From Atopsyche davidsoni (Eukaryota; Arthropoda; Insecta; Trichoptera; Hydrobiosidae): a DNA stretch of 64,000 nt. Shown here in pieces: positions 1 through 10,912 of this stretch. Within the stretch, counting starts at the first letter, position 1. Every line of letters begins with the position of its first letter. The notes beneath the pieces were generated by a model. That model was not told the DNA's origin. It did not search any database and saw only the letters and a program-made list of their open reading frames with translations. The DNA lies in assembly GCA_022113835.1 (NCBI GenBank), contig JAILWY010000015.1, positions 7,788,501 through 7,852,500 of the forward strand. The letters run 5' to 3'. The translations under genes and the position numbers were made by a program.

Positions 1-227
1 AACCAGAAAAAATATAACATGTACAAATGTAGAGGGTTCGTAAAATCCTAATAAATCTTGTGATAAGGAGCTCCTGTATGTAATACCATTACAAAGACCT
101 CTTTTATAATAAAAATACATTTTTTAAATTTGGTAGCTGTTAGGTTGTTCAACAATTTAAAAAACTGTCAGAAGTATAAAGTTCAACCCGCATTCAGATG
201 TTGATAACAGTATAATTAATAACTTAC
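1..227. other. crbn intron 8, partial
   Basis: AT-rich sequence downstream (on the minus strand) of the exon 8 GTAAGT donor. I looked for the conserved NPHGYVHE and tryptophan-cage exon of cereblon on this strand and did not find it, so the intron runs off the window. Confidence 0.6.
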
Positions 228-330
228 CTATATTACAATAATTAGAATTGAGACCCTCCTTAGACATTGCAAATTGATCTTCTAATTTACATATTTCAGT
301 TATACAATAAGCACAACAAAGCACACAGAT
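228..330 (-). CDS. crbn: crbn coding exon 8 (start of CULT domain)
   Basis: 103 nt between TTTCAG and GTAAGT. Encodes ICVLCCAYCITEICKLED and onward. The CAYC pair (residues 300, 303) corresponds to human C323/C326, which hold the structural zinc. Ends in phase 1; the following exon is not found in bases 1-227, which look intronic. Confidence 0.88.
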
Positions 331-2705
331 CTGAAATAATTTTTATCATTTAAAAAAAACATATTACAAAAAGGACAATTCTTTTACATTATCATTATTG
401 GTTTGAATGCAAATAATGTTAAAGAAAAAATGTTATTGTAGTCAGTTCTTTTCTTTTTTCTTTAAGTAAATAAATGAAGTTTTAAAGGTAATTTTAATAT
501 TAGTTAGTCAGAGTTTTATTGAGAAAAAGAAAGAAATAATTTTCAGATATAAAGTAATCTGAAACAACAAGTATGCTAAATATTAACATCAAAAAAAAAA
601 ATACGCACCGTTTGTATGTGATTTAATTCCTTATATAAACGTAAAAGGACATTATCCAAAGAAAATAAGTCCAATCGATTTTTCAAAGACAGTGTTAGGT
701 TAGTTGCTACCCAAAATGAAAGCGATACAATATCATCTGGAAGGTTCTCTAAAAAAGATAAATCAAAATATATAATGTATGTTGTATATTTTGGAAATTG
801 AACTAGTGTATAATTATGCTGAAAAAATCTTACCTAAGCATAGACTCTTAAAATATATCTTGATTTTTCTAACAATTTCCTGAGCGTCAAATGTGTCATA
901 CACGAAATGAGGCCAGGGAGTGCTTATTGAGTCTGCCCTGCGAAGAGCCAGGTTGAGACTGCACAAAACATGTTTAATTTAAAAAATATATATTATTATT
1001 ATTGTGATGATATAAATAATTTTTAATAAAAAAATTATACTTTGTTTTTGGAGAATCTCTGTGCCGACCAATGCTAAAGAACCTCGAGTTCTTCAAGGGA
1101 TCGCATAGTACATAGTCAGGTAGGACTTTGATTTTGAGTTTCACCATGCTAAAAGAAATTAATTGATAAATAACAATATATCAATAACTTGCTAGCTATT
1201 CGTCATAAAAAATTCTTATCACAAACCAGATTTCCGATAGCTTCTCAGCAAAATGATTAAGATTATAAGATAGACGCTTTAAAAGTCAGTTTACAAAAAC
1301 TCTAATGACTCCACGTATATTATCTGTCCTCGTCATATCTCACTCTCACAAGGTTTGGTAGCACCTTGTCAATCAATTGCTATCTACAAATGCAAGTAAC
1401 ATGTTACTTACAAATTCGGAAACCTATGAATAAAGAACTGTTGCAAAGTCCGAAGCTGTTAAATGCCTATTTTGATAAATCTCATAAAAATAATTTTTAA
1501 AAGTCATTAAAATATTTTTCAATACATTTGTTGACATTATATGAATAAAATACTCACTATACGGTATTCTCCAGTAGCCTTCCTCTGTAGGGCTTCAGGA
1601 GCTTAAAGCGATGCCTGGCACGAGCTTTCAGGGCTAAAGTTTCACTTGCTTCAGGTTTAGATGCTTCCAGAACTTCGCAGAGGACACCATAGTTGGATGC
1701 AAAAACTTCTCCACCACTGAAATTTTACAGCCAAAAATAAAACCAAAGTTATCATATTTTTAACATCAAATCCTTTATATTCCAAGAGCTTCTAATACAT
1801 CACATTTCATATGATTTGAATATTCAACTTATATTTTTTAACTTCTTTGGCTAGTTGGGTTGATTACTTTTATAAAAAAGTTTACAAAATATGTCCTGGT
1901 GTCTGTAAATATTTTGTAAAATCTTATAGAAAGATAGTGATTTGAGAAAGGCATCATGAAGTAGTAAATTGTTAATTCTTACTCAACGAATACCAGGCCA
2001 AAGAGTCGATCAGTATTAATGGCCTCCATCAGGATTTGAGTGTCGTGGTATGTCTTGCGAAGCATGGGAACGGTCTCTCCGGGGAATACCACATTGTGGT
2101 ATACCCAACCTGGCACAGTCCCTTCCCAGCCTGCCTCCATCACGGTGCGACCCGGAACAGGCACCAGCCCTGTCAGGTACTGAAACCATCCTTCATAATT
2201 CTACTAATATATCAAAACCAAACATGTATGTTTATTTATCTATCCGAGTATTTCATTGTTTAACTATTCTAACTTTTAAATTTTTAGGATGCGAATAGGC
2301 TTTTTAGACGTTTTAAGACTTTTGCATTTCAAATTTATTTTATGACGAGGTTGTAACAATACAATTATATATAATCAATATTAATTTGTTTAAACTAACT
2401 TTAGAAAACTAAATTTATCACATCAAAATAAAACCATACAGAATGATGAGCAGGCAAGTTTATGTCGTAGCGCACTTCTTGATCACCATCAGATTCAACA
2501 TCATCATCCTCGACTTCCATGACATTGACAACATTGATTTCATCATTTGAATCATCGTCTGTAATAAAGAGAAAAAATTACAACTCGTTAGCCATCGACG
2601 ATATAATTTTCAACTAAAATGTGCACTGAAATAACATCAAAAATTAAATAAACAAATAATGTGTAACCAACCTGAGCCCAAAAATTGAAAATCTGGAATA
2701 TCCAT
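228..2705 (-). CDS. crbn: cereblon, exons 1-8 (3' part of gene lies outside the window)
   Basis: Substrate-recognition subunit of the CUL4-DDB1-cereblon E3 ubiquitin ligase. I joined eight exons by eye: 2672-2705, 2440-2558, 1983-2179, 1558-1716, 1041-1148, 834-958, 609-748 and 228-330, all with GT..AG introns and matching phases. They give 328 residues plus one base. Residues 12-45 are very acidic, as in animal cereblons. Residues about 46-290 form the LON-like domain; segments such as FPGETVPML, RHRFKLL, KIKVLPDYVL and STPWPHFVYD align with the human protein as I know it. Exon 8 begins the CULT domain with a CAYC zinc-binding pair (residues 300 and 303); the second Cys pair and the ligand-binding tryptophans would lie beyond base 1. 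The start is the first ATG, followed by a short MDIPDFQF leader. Nothing looks broken. Family assignment is firm; exact splice choices, especially the exon 4 donor, are inference. Confidence 0.9.
609..748 (-). CDS. crbn: crbn coding exon 7 (end of LON domain)
   Basis: 140 nt between a pyrimidine-rich TTTTTTAG acceptor and GTGCGT. Encodes LPDDIVSLSFWVATNL and LFSLDNVLLRLYKEL, equivalent to the helical end of the LON domain. Ends in phase 0 at residue 294. Confidence 0.85.
834..958 (-). CDS. crbn: crbn coding exon 6 (DDB1-binding region of LON domain)
   Basis: 125 nt between TGTGCAG and GTAAGA. Encodes STPWPHFVYDTFDAQEIVRK, matching the human segment with WPRWLYSLYDAETLM; this part of cereblon helps bind DDB1. 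Phase 2 in, phase 1 out. Confidence 0.88.
1041..1148 (-). CDS. crbn: crbn coding exon 5 (LON domain)
   Basis: 108 nt between TTTTAG and GTATAA. Encodes MVKLKIKVLPDYVL, equivalent to the family's AKVQILPECVL, followed by a polar linker. Phase 2 at both ends. Confidence 0.8.
1558..1716 (-). CDS. crbn: crbn coding exon 4 (LON domain)
   Basis: 159 nt after a TTTCAG acceptor. Encodes GEVFASNYGVL and the conserved RARHRFKLL core of the LON domain. I chose the strong GTGAGT donor at 1557 over a GTATAG five bases earlier, because only the former keeps the next exon in frame (phase 2). Confidence 0.8.
1983..2179 (-). CDS. crbn: crbn coding exon 3 (start of LON domain)
   Basis: 197 nt between TTTCAG and GTAAGA. 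Begins YLTG (human YLGA) and encodes the first LON strands, including NVVFPGETVPML and DRLFGLVF, which match the family's IPGQTLPL and DRTFAVLAY region. Confidence 0.9.
2440..2558 (-). CDS. crbn: crbn coding exon 2
   Basis: 119 nt between a TTACAG acceptor and a GTATGG donor. It encodes the strongly acidic segment (many D, E and S residues) and ends with LPAHHS in phase 0, equivalent to the LPTSHT of human cereblon just before the LON domain. Confidence 0.85.
2672..2705 (-). CDS. crbn: crbn coding exon 1
   Basis: 34 nt from ATG (2705) to TCAG, followed by a GTTGGT donor (2671 downward). Encodes MDIPDFQFLGS and ends in phase 1. No in-frame ATG upstream was preferred; the 5' UTR was not delimited. 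Confidence 0.8.
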
Positions 2706-3440
2706 CGTATGAATAATAAGTTTTAAATGTTTTTTGAGTGTTTATAAAAGTAATATGTATAAATAAATTAATTTGACAGCGCGTAAGAAGACACAAATAT
2801 TGACATCTTACATACTATCTCTGCACCTAACCATAGAAAATTACAACTACTTTTTTATCTTTATTTTTATGGCTACTAATCGAAACGTTTTATTAACGCG
2901 GTCTATATTTTTTTGTTTTATTTGCATTGTTCTAACAATTTGATTAATTTAAAAATAACATCAACTTTTAAAGCATTATGTTTATTCGTGTAAATAAATT
3001 TAGCGTTGTCTTTATATTTGAATACAATAAAAGAAAAGTTTTTTTTACTATTAATGCACATTTTATTACAAGTCTTGTGCGACATTTAAGAAATCATATT
3101 TTTATAAAACATTGTCGTTATAACATCAGACAGGTCAGAATTTTCGGTGTACAAAAATCCGAACAAAGCATATTAAAATTATTTCTTCATAATATTAAAA
3201 ATTTAAATATCACAAAGTAATAAATAAAAGCGTTAAAAATATCAAAACATACATAGCGTATCTGCTTTGAATTACTTCATCGCATATTTAAAATGCGATG
3301 AAGATTCCATTGTTTTATTATGCAGTTTTACTGGTGACAAGTGATATTAATTACTGGTTGTAAATTAAATTGAATATAAGAGTAATGTAAAATGTAGAAC
3401 GGAGGGTAATAAGTTATGATTAATATTGAAGATTAGTAGC
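2706..3440. other. AT-rich crbn upstream region
   Basis: Upstream flank of cereblon. Very AT-rich with no supported exon. A TATAAA on the minus strand at 2741-2746 is only about 36 bp from the crbn ATG, too close to be trusted as its TATA box. Nothing else is recognisable. Confidence 0.5.
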
Positions 3441-4060
3441 TATATAGGATAATTGAGCAGGGCGGCGAGGCTGGCGGGTGGCGCCGACCTGTTGGCGGGC
3501 CCGGCAAGCAGCTGTCGCCAGCCGCCAGCCGCCGGCGCGCATCGCGGCCAGGCCAGCCCGGCCATAGACTCACGCCGTCGGTCCAGTGGACGGGTCCATT
3601 TTGGAAGTAAGTAGGTGTGTGAAAACGCACGTAAGTGTGCACGCCGTATGTAGTGGACGTACGCACGGTCGTCTATTTAACTGTCCGATTCGACCCGTGT
3701 CGAGTGATGCGTGAGATATTTACTATAATAATAATAATTCAGTGATTCTAGTGGTGTTTCTCCGAAATGTATACGAAGATAATGCAGTGTTTATAATCAT
3801 GTAATGCATTTCAGTATGCTGGCTCGGAAGTGTATTGTCAGTGACGTCTCTATGTAAAATTAGATCAATCGTTTTTCTCGTTCTGTCAAGAGCGGAATTC
3901 AGTGTTGTGACAATCCGGGATACGCTGCGATCCCGTTTCAGATGAAAAGTGTGAATAAAATGGATGAGCGGTGTATCGGTTGGAAATACAATCTGGCTAC
4001 TGCAACACTGCTCGGCGGTGGCTCATGAAGAAACGACGGTGAGGACCTCTCGCTATGTTT
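3441..4060 (+). promoter_or_regulatory. CpG-rich island with possible promoter and 5' exon
   Basis: GC-rich block (3455-3620) about 750 bp from the crbn start and pointing away from it. It is followed by a TATTTAA box-like sequence at 3674 and a less GC-rich stretch that reads like a 5' leader. The stretch ends in a plausible GTGAGG splice donor at 4039; another GTAAGT donor-like site is at 3607. This could be the first non-coding exon of a large divergent gene. The evidence is composition and weak motifs only. Confidence 0.25.
3942..4028 (+). CDS. small ORF in possible 5' leader (28 codons)
   Basis: ATG to TGA, 28 codons, MKSVNKMDERCIGW and onward, ending GGGS. The second ATG (3960) has a good context (AAAATGG). 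The ORF ends ten bases before the candidate GTGAGG donor at 4039. It resembles no family I recognise. If the surrounding exon is real, it would be a leader-encoded small ORF; otherwise it is chance. Confidence 0.15.
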   Translation: MKSVNKMDERCIGWKYNLATATLLGGGS

Positions 4061-5480
4061 GACAGCTAGGCTGGCGCCGCGCTCCCGCTCCTCCCGCGGG
4101 AGTGCGCCCGGGCACGAGCACGAGCACGAGGATAAACACCACCCCGTCTCCGTCTCTGTCTCCGTATCCGTCTACCGGTTGAACGTCTCCGGGTGCCGTC
4201 GGCGGTCGGGCCCGACTTCCAGGCGGTCGCGGACTATTTACATTCTGTCAGCTCGGCTCCCGTTATCGCTGACCGATATTCCCTCGCAGGTCGAATTTGC
4301 GGATTGTTAATCGACGATAATGGCGATTGCCATTTCACCGCTTCGTATTATTTTGCTGTCGTTACTTTCTCTTGCGATTTCGCCTTTAACGCGAGACGAG
4401 GACGGCGATAGTTCGGTCGGAATGCGTGCAGAAGGTAACCGCCAAAGTGTCGAGCAAGCTATCTTCGTCTACGGCGAAAAGAGTAAGAAAGACGGAAACA
4501 GAAGGTCGGATGACGTACTCGCTGCTCGCGTATTTATGCATCGACATTCCGGCTGATGCCCGTGCCCGTGCCCGTGCTCGTGCCCGCCGCCCGCGCCCGC
4601 CACCGCCACCGCCACCGCGTCTCGCCCGCCTCGCGAGTGTCGCGGCTAATTATCCCGAGCCCGGTCTCTCTGGATCGCGACTTTTCCCCGCTCTCTCGGC
4701 GAGATCGACCGGCCATCCGATCGATCGCCTTCGGGAGCGATCTCTCGATCCCGGCCGGATCTCACCTGAGCCGAGCGACGGCGGAGACGGCCGGCCGCCT
4801 TTGTTTCTCCTTTCACTTGTCATCTCGAATATTCGAGGCTCGAACTCCGTCTACCGGATATCGGGAAAGTGTAATCAAATTTAACCCGTTTAGTCGTTTT
4901 GTTCAATATTTTCATCCTGCGATTGACCCCCGCGTCCTCGGCGAGCGGGACTCCCTAGAGAAGTTTCCGACCGAAACGATTCCGGAATTGCGCAATCCGA
5001 TCGCGAAGAATTATTATCCTCCGGCACCCTCGCGGATGCCTCCGCTTCGTTCTGCTTCGCTCTGGGACGGTCCCGAATTTTGTGCCCGGGATATCCTCTT
5101 GCGGTGCTACTTTTGTGTAAATTAATACCATCGATAGCGGGGGGGTCCGAACGACGTCAGGTGTTCATTATATTATTATCGAAGGCGGGACCTCGATGCC
5201 TTCATCCCGCTCTGGACGCATCGTCGAACGCCAATCGGTCTTACCTATTCGATATCATCAAATCTCTATCGAGACTCTGGATTTTGCTCGATTAGCGGTT
5301 CCTGTTGAAATATGTCATCGCATCATACCGGCGCACATCAGAGCTCTCGCCGTTTTCCCGCGAACCCACATTCAATCATCATATCAAATTTTGATAAGCG
5401 AGCGTTCCTCGGCACGCGAATAGAGCACCAACGAGGGCGTGCACCAGGAATAAGCGAGATAAAGCTACAATGTCCCCTGC
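4061..5480. other. GC-rich island with short tandem repeats
   Basis: Long CpG-rich stretch without a supported gene. It contains GAGCAC repeats (4100-4128), a CCGTCT/CTGTCT run (4142-4180), CCCGTG repeats (4557-4590) and CCACCG repeats (4597-4620). Overlapping open frames in several phases (for example 4426-4884 and 4556-5125, plus strand) come from the GC-rich composition and encode low-complexity Arg/Pro/Ala sequence. It may be a regulatory island or the start of a long intron. Confidence 0.4.
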
Positions 5481-5925
5481 ACGACTGATGTCGGTTGTCA
5501 TGGATACTTTCCAACGAGTTCTCCGCCCGTAGCCTCTATCGCGTTCAAATATCAACCATTCAAAGTCTTCCGATTCAAAAACAATTCACATGCATTTAAA
5601 TTAAAAACGAACGAAACTCTTCTAGCGCAAACGCGTCGATATTTTATTTTCAAAGATTTTACATTTTAAAAAAATCACAGCGCAACCGAGTTGCTCAACA
5701 GAAGTGTTAAAATGCACTCTTGCCCCACATTCCATGCCGATAACGAGTGGAAGCCTGACAAGCCGCCGGCCGTGCACGTGCGTGTGCGTGTGCCAGTGCC
5801 AGTGCCAGTGCCAGTGCATGCCTGCCTCCGCGGAGGTGCGAGTGCAGCGTCACGGCTGGGAGAGCCCGCGACCCTTATCGCATGGACTACCCGCCGCGTG
5901 TTTATCCTGATCGATCTGAGCCCTC
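5481..5925. other. mixed sequence with GTGCCA microsatellite
   Basis: No gene seen. A purine-pyrimidine run of GTGCGT followed by four CAGTGC units lies at 5774-5820; it explains the open frames found on both strands here. Confidence 0.5.
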
Positions 5926-6008
5926 TGCACCTGTCGCAAGTAGCGACACCACATGCAATTAGCCAATATATAGCTATTGGCTCATGTCGCTGCGGGTGTA
6001 GGCGGCTT
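5926..6008. repeat. fold-back element, short copy A
   Basis: Hairpin with arms GCGACACCACATGC..AGCCAATA and TATTGGCT..GTCGCTGCGGGTG, almost without a loop. It shares the GCGGGTGTAGGCGGCT flank with copy F at 63.3 kb and the AGCCAATAG core with the other copies in this window. It is a non-autonomous inverted-repeat element with no coding capacity. Confidence 0.6.
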
Positions 6009-6580
6009 TACTCCAGAGCCGCGGCAGGTGCGGTGCAAGTGCGGCGGCGCGGCCCTGTCAAATGCTATTCCGAACCGCATTATTTGTACATTTTCTGCCT
6101 TTCGGGCCGACACTGCCCGGCGAGCGCCCGTCGATGGTTTGTTTACGCAAAGTTTGCTCAAAGCCAAACAAATACCCTCGAAACATACTTTATTACTTTT
6201 ACACCGTGTTCGCTGGTTTTACAGCGTGTTGCGCTACTGCGAAACATTGCAAATATTTATGATTTGTAAAACATCTCTCCCTTAAATATGCGCCTGCTTC
6301 TTGTATGTGGGAAAATGACAACGAGCTCTTTTTGTTCGTGTAAGGTTTGCTTTCCATAAATAGAAAACATTGTTTTTTTTAATTATTGTAAAACACTGAT
6401 ACTATTATATGTTAATTCTTAAATATTTTATTCGTACGTTCAGGGTTACATCACAATAATACGTTTTCTAAATTTTGATAATTACAGTTCATAAGCTTAT
6501 CAAGGTCAACGAAGCTGTTTACCAATCAAAATTATAATGATACTGCACAAAATGTTCAACGCTACAATTACGCACGATTC
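6009..6580. other. no gene seen
   Basis: The GC content falls from the preceding island into AT-rich sequence. Short open frames at 6062-6285 are in several phases and have no recognisable product. Confidence 0.5.
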
Positions 6581-7200
6581 GGTTAGAATGGAAGCGGGGA
6601 CGATATGAACCGCCCGGTCGGTGTGCAGCGCTAACGAGCCCCACAGATTCCACCATGAATACCAGCGCAAACGAAACGAAGTCCGTTATGGTAAAATGTT
6701 CGGATCCGAGGGTTTTATTCGATGGTGTGGAGCCGGGGCGGGCCGGGCCCGGAGTCCCGTTACGGCCCGCCTGGCGCGAGCCACTTCGCAGGCCAATTAG
6801 CGCGCGGTCTGCGGATTCATTTTTGTTTATGGCAACAATCGTGTCGGATAGGTCAGAGGTTTAGGATCTCGTATAGTAGTGCGCGCCCTAAACTAGGTGG
6901 AAAAAAAAAAAAAAAAAAGGTCGATCACCGAAATCTTCCAAGGATGCGACTCGGATCCGCCAGTACATCGATGTCGCCTTGGTCCACTGTAAACTGCAAC
7001 TAATTGCATTTAATAAACATATTTTTTGTTTACAACACTTAACTTCTTCGTAAAGCAATCGATCTTACGAGCATCCCTCGATTGGCTGTCCGCTCTTGTG
7101 GCAGAGAAGTCCCGGGCGGAATGTGTGCTTCATCAGCCCTAGAACCAGGGAGGGCGGGCGCCTTGAGCGACATTGGGTAGGTTATTTTCATCCAAACATC
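6581..7200. other. GC-rich island
   Basis: CpG-rich segment 6590-7160 broken by an A18 run (6901-6918). Open frames on the plus strand are short, overlap each other and lack recognisable domains. It may be a conserved regulatory element; this cannot be tested without another genome. Confidence 0.35.
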
Positions 7201-8108
7201 ACTCGGTGACGTGTGTTGGCATCATGCAATAGTCGATATGCAGCTCACGGTTACGACTGGCCCTTCACTCGCCATTTGCATTTATAGGGTCATAGAATTT
7301 TGAAGGGCCTTTCTCTCGGAAAGCGAATTTTTAAACTTGGCATGCAGATTTGTAGTTTGCCAAAAGAAGCTCAGGTGTAAAAAAAAAGTCTATTAGAGAG
7401 TAAAATTGTACTAGAGGTAGGCATAGTTTAATATATCTTATAGTCATTTATGATAACCGATCGATTCGAATGATGAATAATCAAATTATCCATTCATCAG
7501 CTAATCATATATGGTTGGCTTCACACATTTAGGCGGAATGGATCAACTGGAATGCTTGAATATTCCAATAATTTATTTGATAATAAACGCTTTATGAATA
7601 GTTAATTATCAAAATAGTTCATTTATGAAAAGGTGAACGAATAACCACGTATCATACCACTGTCTCAAAAAATCTATCTGTCTGGATATAATTCTTTTTG
7701 ACAACTAAGACAAGGATAAATTCACGAAATAGCATTTTGTTATAATGATTTATTCGAATTATGTCTATTATCAAGATCTTTCGGCTGTGTTCATTGCCAC
7801 TGTGCACGCATATTTTGAGGTGTGGCCCACGGCCAACCTGGTGCATTGCCTGTTCACTCCTAGAACCTGGCAACCTTGAATCTTCAGGTGGTCCTGCGCC
7901 AAACGTGTAAACGTTTCAATTAAAATTAAATAATGATAAGTTACCTATCATCCGACATAATGTTTAACTATTAACCTGGTGTGGTTTAAAAGTCATGATT
8001 AAAAAAAAAGTATATTATAAAATTAATTTTATATTGATCACTCTTTTATTAGGTTTACACAGTAAATTGATGTCGCGCTCTTCGACGAGCGTTTAGAGCA
8101 AAAAAGAC
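7201..8108. other. AT-rich, no gene seen
   Basis: Ordinary AT-rich sequence. The minus-strand open frame at 7652-7873 has no recognisable product. Confidence 0.5.
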
Positions 8109-8180
8109 TTACCTGCGAGATTTCAACCCACAACTTGTTGCCGAACAAGGCATTACGCTACCGCCTCGGCCGCTCCAGAG
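8109..8180 (-). repeat. tRNA-like fragment (SINE head or tRNA pseudogene)
   Basis: On the minus strand the segment starts GGAGCGGCCGAGGCGGTAGCG, resembling the D-arm (A box) of Ser/Leu-type tRNAs. It ends in GGGTTGAAATCTCGC, a degenerate B box. The spacing suits a tRNA with a variable arm, but the acceptor stem does not pair, so a working tRNA gene is unlikely. Confidence 0.4.
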
Positions 8181-9351
8181 TGTAGGGCGAGTCAGTGGCG
8201 CACACAACAGGTAGCGGCTTAGTTCCAGAATGGGAACGCCGATTTTAATCTTTAAAAAAAACTTGAAGCACCTCCGAGCGTATAAAGTTCAACCGGTGGC
8301 AAGGCTCCCTTACAATTCGGTCCCTCCCACCGAGCAAATCGCAATCTCTCCGATCTATTTTTTCCGCATGCCATACTGTTGCGTTCCTTTTAAAAAAAGA
8401 ACTCTATGCGGGTATCCGTTTCGTCAGTTCCTTTCGTGACTTGTATAAAGTTCGCCCGCCGCTCGAGATTTCGGCTGATTTATTCGCATTGTTCGGCATC
8501 TTATATCACGGGGCGCTCTCGCGGGCCCGCGTTATCCAATCGCGGCGGCGCGCGGCCCCGATCATGCCGCCGAACTTCACACGCGAGCTGACGAACGAAG
8601 CCGACCGGGAAAACAATACAACGAAAGTAAAAGACGCCAAATCGCGCGGCCATTGTTCCACAGGCGACGAGCCGCTCGTCGGGGACTCTGCGGATCGCCT
8701 ATTCTCTGTCTCCATCGCGTCGGCCGTGGAAACACCAGAGGAACACCCGAACAGGAGTGGCGCTTCATACAGGTCACAAGACACTATTTAAACATGCTTT
8801 TGTATTATCACACTGCGTTGTTAATAGTTGCAATTTCATAAAATACAAAAACCAAAAAAAATACTGATAGAATTTATATATTTTAAATTCAAAACCGATG
8901 TGCTTATGAGAGTGTAGATAAATATGTTATGTACTCATAGAAATACATATTTTTTTTTACTCAAATTACAACCGAATAACAATTCCATTTAAAATTCAGC
9001 TTCTACTGCAAAGAGGATCAAAGCTTTGTGACTGCTCTTAACTGCCGTAATAACAATATAACGACTTGCTTATTATTTTATAACTTACCCCATCTAATAT
9101 TATAATTCGCCTCCCTAATGAGCAGAAGGGTTGGAGCCCCCACACCGCGAGTACATTTAAGCAACTCGACTTCCCGGCGCTGTATTTGTACTTTAAATTC
9201 AAACATTATCAATGAAGTAATCGAGGGCTCGATTCTAATGCGCGATAATACAAAGCCTTGCGTTAATTTATTCCTATTTGGCTGGTGCTCTGCAGAGAGC
9301 GACCAATCAACGTTACTTAAATTGAGATGATTGGCTTCATAAACTTATTTT
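8181..9351. other. island at 8440-8780, otherwise AT-rich
   Basis: A CpG-rich island (8440-8780) is open in several frames on both strands. None of these shows a recognisable domain and I do not call a gene. A second less GC-rich block lies at 9110-9330. Either could be regulatory. Confidence 0.35.
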
Positions 9352-9412
9352 TCGGGTGCATTTCCTCAGAAGAGGTTGGCGACCATTTCACTGAGCATAT
9401 ACTCATGCTGAG
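9352..9412 (-). mobile_element. LINE 3'-end remnant, copy 1
   Basis: About 61 bp that, on the minus strand, read YMLSEMVANLF and a stop. The same peptide ends the LINE-like remnant at 40.0 kb (FLSEMVTHLI) and copy 3 at 62.9 kb (FILSEMVADLF). This is a 5'-truncated tail of a non-LTR retrotransposon, identified only by the shared C-terminus. Confidence 0.5.
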
Positions 9413-10389
9413 CCAGTGTTCAAGGTTTTCTTGGGGAGAATAGTGTAGCGAGTCCCCGGGTCCTTCTACACCGCAATTTTATATTCGAAGGACAAGTCTG
9501 CGTATTGCTGCCGCTCAATGACATTATTATATAATCCTTTCCTTACAAAGCTCTGGTGTTTAGATCTGATACTGCAGAAACAATAGCAGGAGCCCCCCCA
9601 TAAACAGGGCAGTTCTATTTCATTGTAAACAGTAATTCAAGCCTAGAATCAGCTACTAATAAGTCAACGTGTTTTGAGAAATTTATACAAAAGATTGAAA
9701 AGTTTTAAGTTTCATTGTGTACAGCGACCTTTCTGTTTTATTTATTAGTTAGGCGTAGTATGATGAAACTGGTCGCTGAATGTATCGCGGTATTAAAAAT
9801 GACAAGTTTATTTGATCGTCTGTTTGTTCCGAACCATCAAGACTTACTCTGATATTTTTTTGTGTAAAACAATAAAACGATATGCTTTAATGGAGAAACA
9901 AAGCTTGTCCCCAAAATTATACATAGTATTTGTGCGTTATTGGAATCAGCTCAGCAACGCTATTTGCTACCAACTTCCCATGTCTATTAATTATATACAA
10001 ATTCGCTAGTCTTGTAGTTTAGTACCGTGATCGAGCGTGGTTTAGCTTTGCATTGAATTTGAATTATTACGAGTTATGTAAAATTATATTTGTTCACAGA
10101 TATGACGCGCAGTTAGTTTATTCCCAACGCCGGTCAATCAGCTTAAAAATCGTTTTTCCATTTCTTTGCAAATGTTTCCAATGGCTGATTTCCGTATGAC
10201 CAATATTTTCCGTGCAGTCGAGTAATAAGCCGACAAAGAGAGAGACAACTTCCCACCCGCTAAGCACCTGCTAAGCCCACTAAATTATGCTGTTTACACG
10301 GAGCGGTCGACTAAAAATTTAATTACTCATCCAAATTACTGGATACCACGATACGAGGCTGCGCGCCGGGATACTCGGTGACCGGTAGC
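9413..10389. other. AT-rich, no gene seen
   Basis: No supported gene. The plus-strand frame at 9812-10009 looks like random AT-rich translation. Confidence 0.5.
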
Positions 10390-10912
10390 CAGTGGCGTGC
10401 ATCATATTTTAAACATATTTTTATCTGGCTTTTCCAGCGGAACAGGAGGACTTTCACTCCCAACGACGTATTCTAGGGAGGTGTCGTTGAGATTGGAGGT
10501 TGTAATATAGTTTTAATCCGGTGGGTGTATAGGCACTCCTCGGAGTTGTAGTCGAAAAATTTTACCACCAGGTTATATTTTTAATTCATCTTTTGGCCAT
10601 CGCATTTTATCGCAGAGAAAAATATTACTATTGTAGTAAAAAATGTATTGAGATTTTTATAATTAGATTTAATTGCTTGTATAGCTAATTTACTAAATCA
10701 TGTTGCACTAAAGCAATACTGATCAACTATATAAATAGTTAGAAATCAGTGACGCTTAATGAAGTGCAGTTCTATTTATTAAATGGAAACAAACAGATAA
10801 CTGATTTTGAGAGTATCAATTTCGAATTAAAATTTTCCTAGTAAATAAAAAATATATAAATGCTATAAATGCTGTCTATGCAACCGATAAAACAAAATCC
10901 AGCACGCCACTG
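10390..10912. mobile_element. probable non-autonomous DNA element with CAGTGGCGTGC ends
   Basis: An 11-bp perfect inverted repeat, CAGTGGCGTGC at 10390-10400 and its complement at 10902-10912, encloses 523 bp with no coding frame. The CAGTGG end is typical of hAT elements. The flanks do not give a convincing 8-bp duplication. A lone CAGTGGCGTGC end also occurs at 14449-14459. Confidence 0.4.

Noticed and set aside
2741..2746. TATA box for crbn
   Set aside because: Only about 36 bp from the ATG, leaving almost no 5' UTR; TATAAA is common by chance in such AT-rich DNA.
4426..5125. 152- and 189-codon plus-strand frames
   Set aside because: They run through CCCGTG and CCACCG repeats in CpG-rich DNA; the products are low-complexity and several frames are open at once.
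8109..8180. Functional tRNA gene
   Set aside because: A-box and B-box resemblance only; the acceptor stem does not pair.
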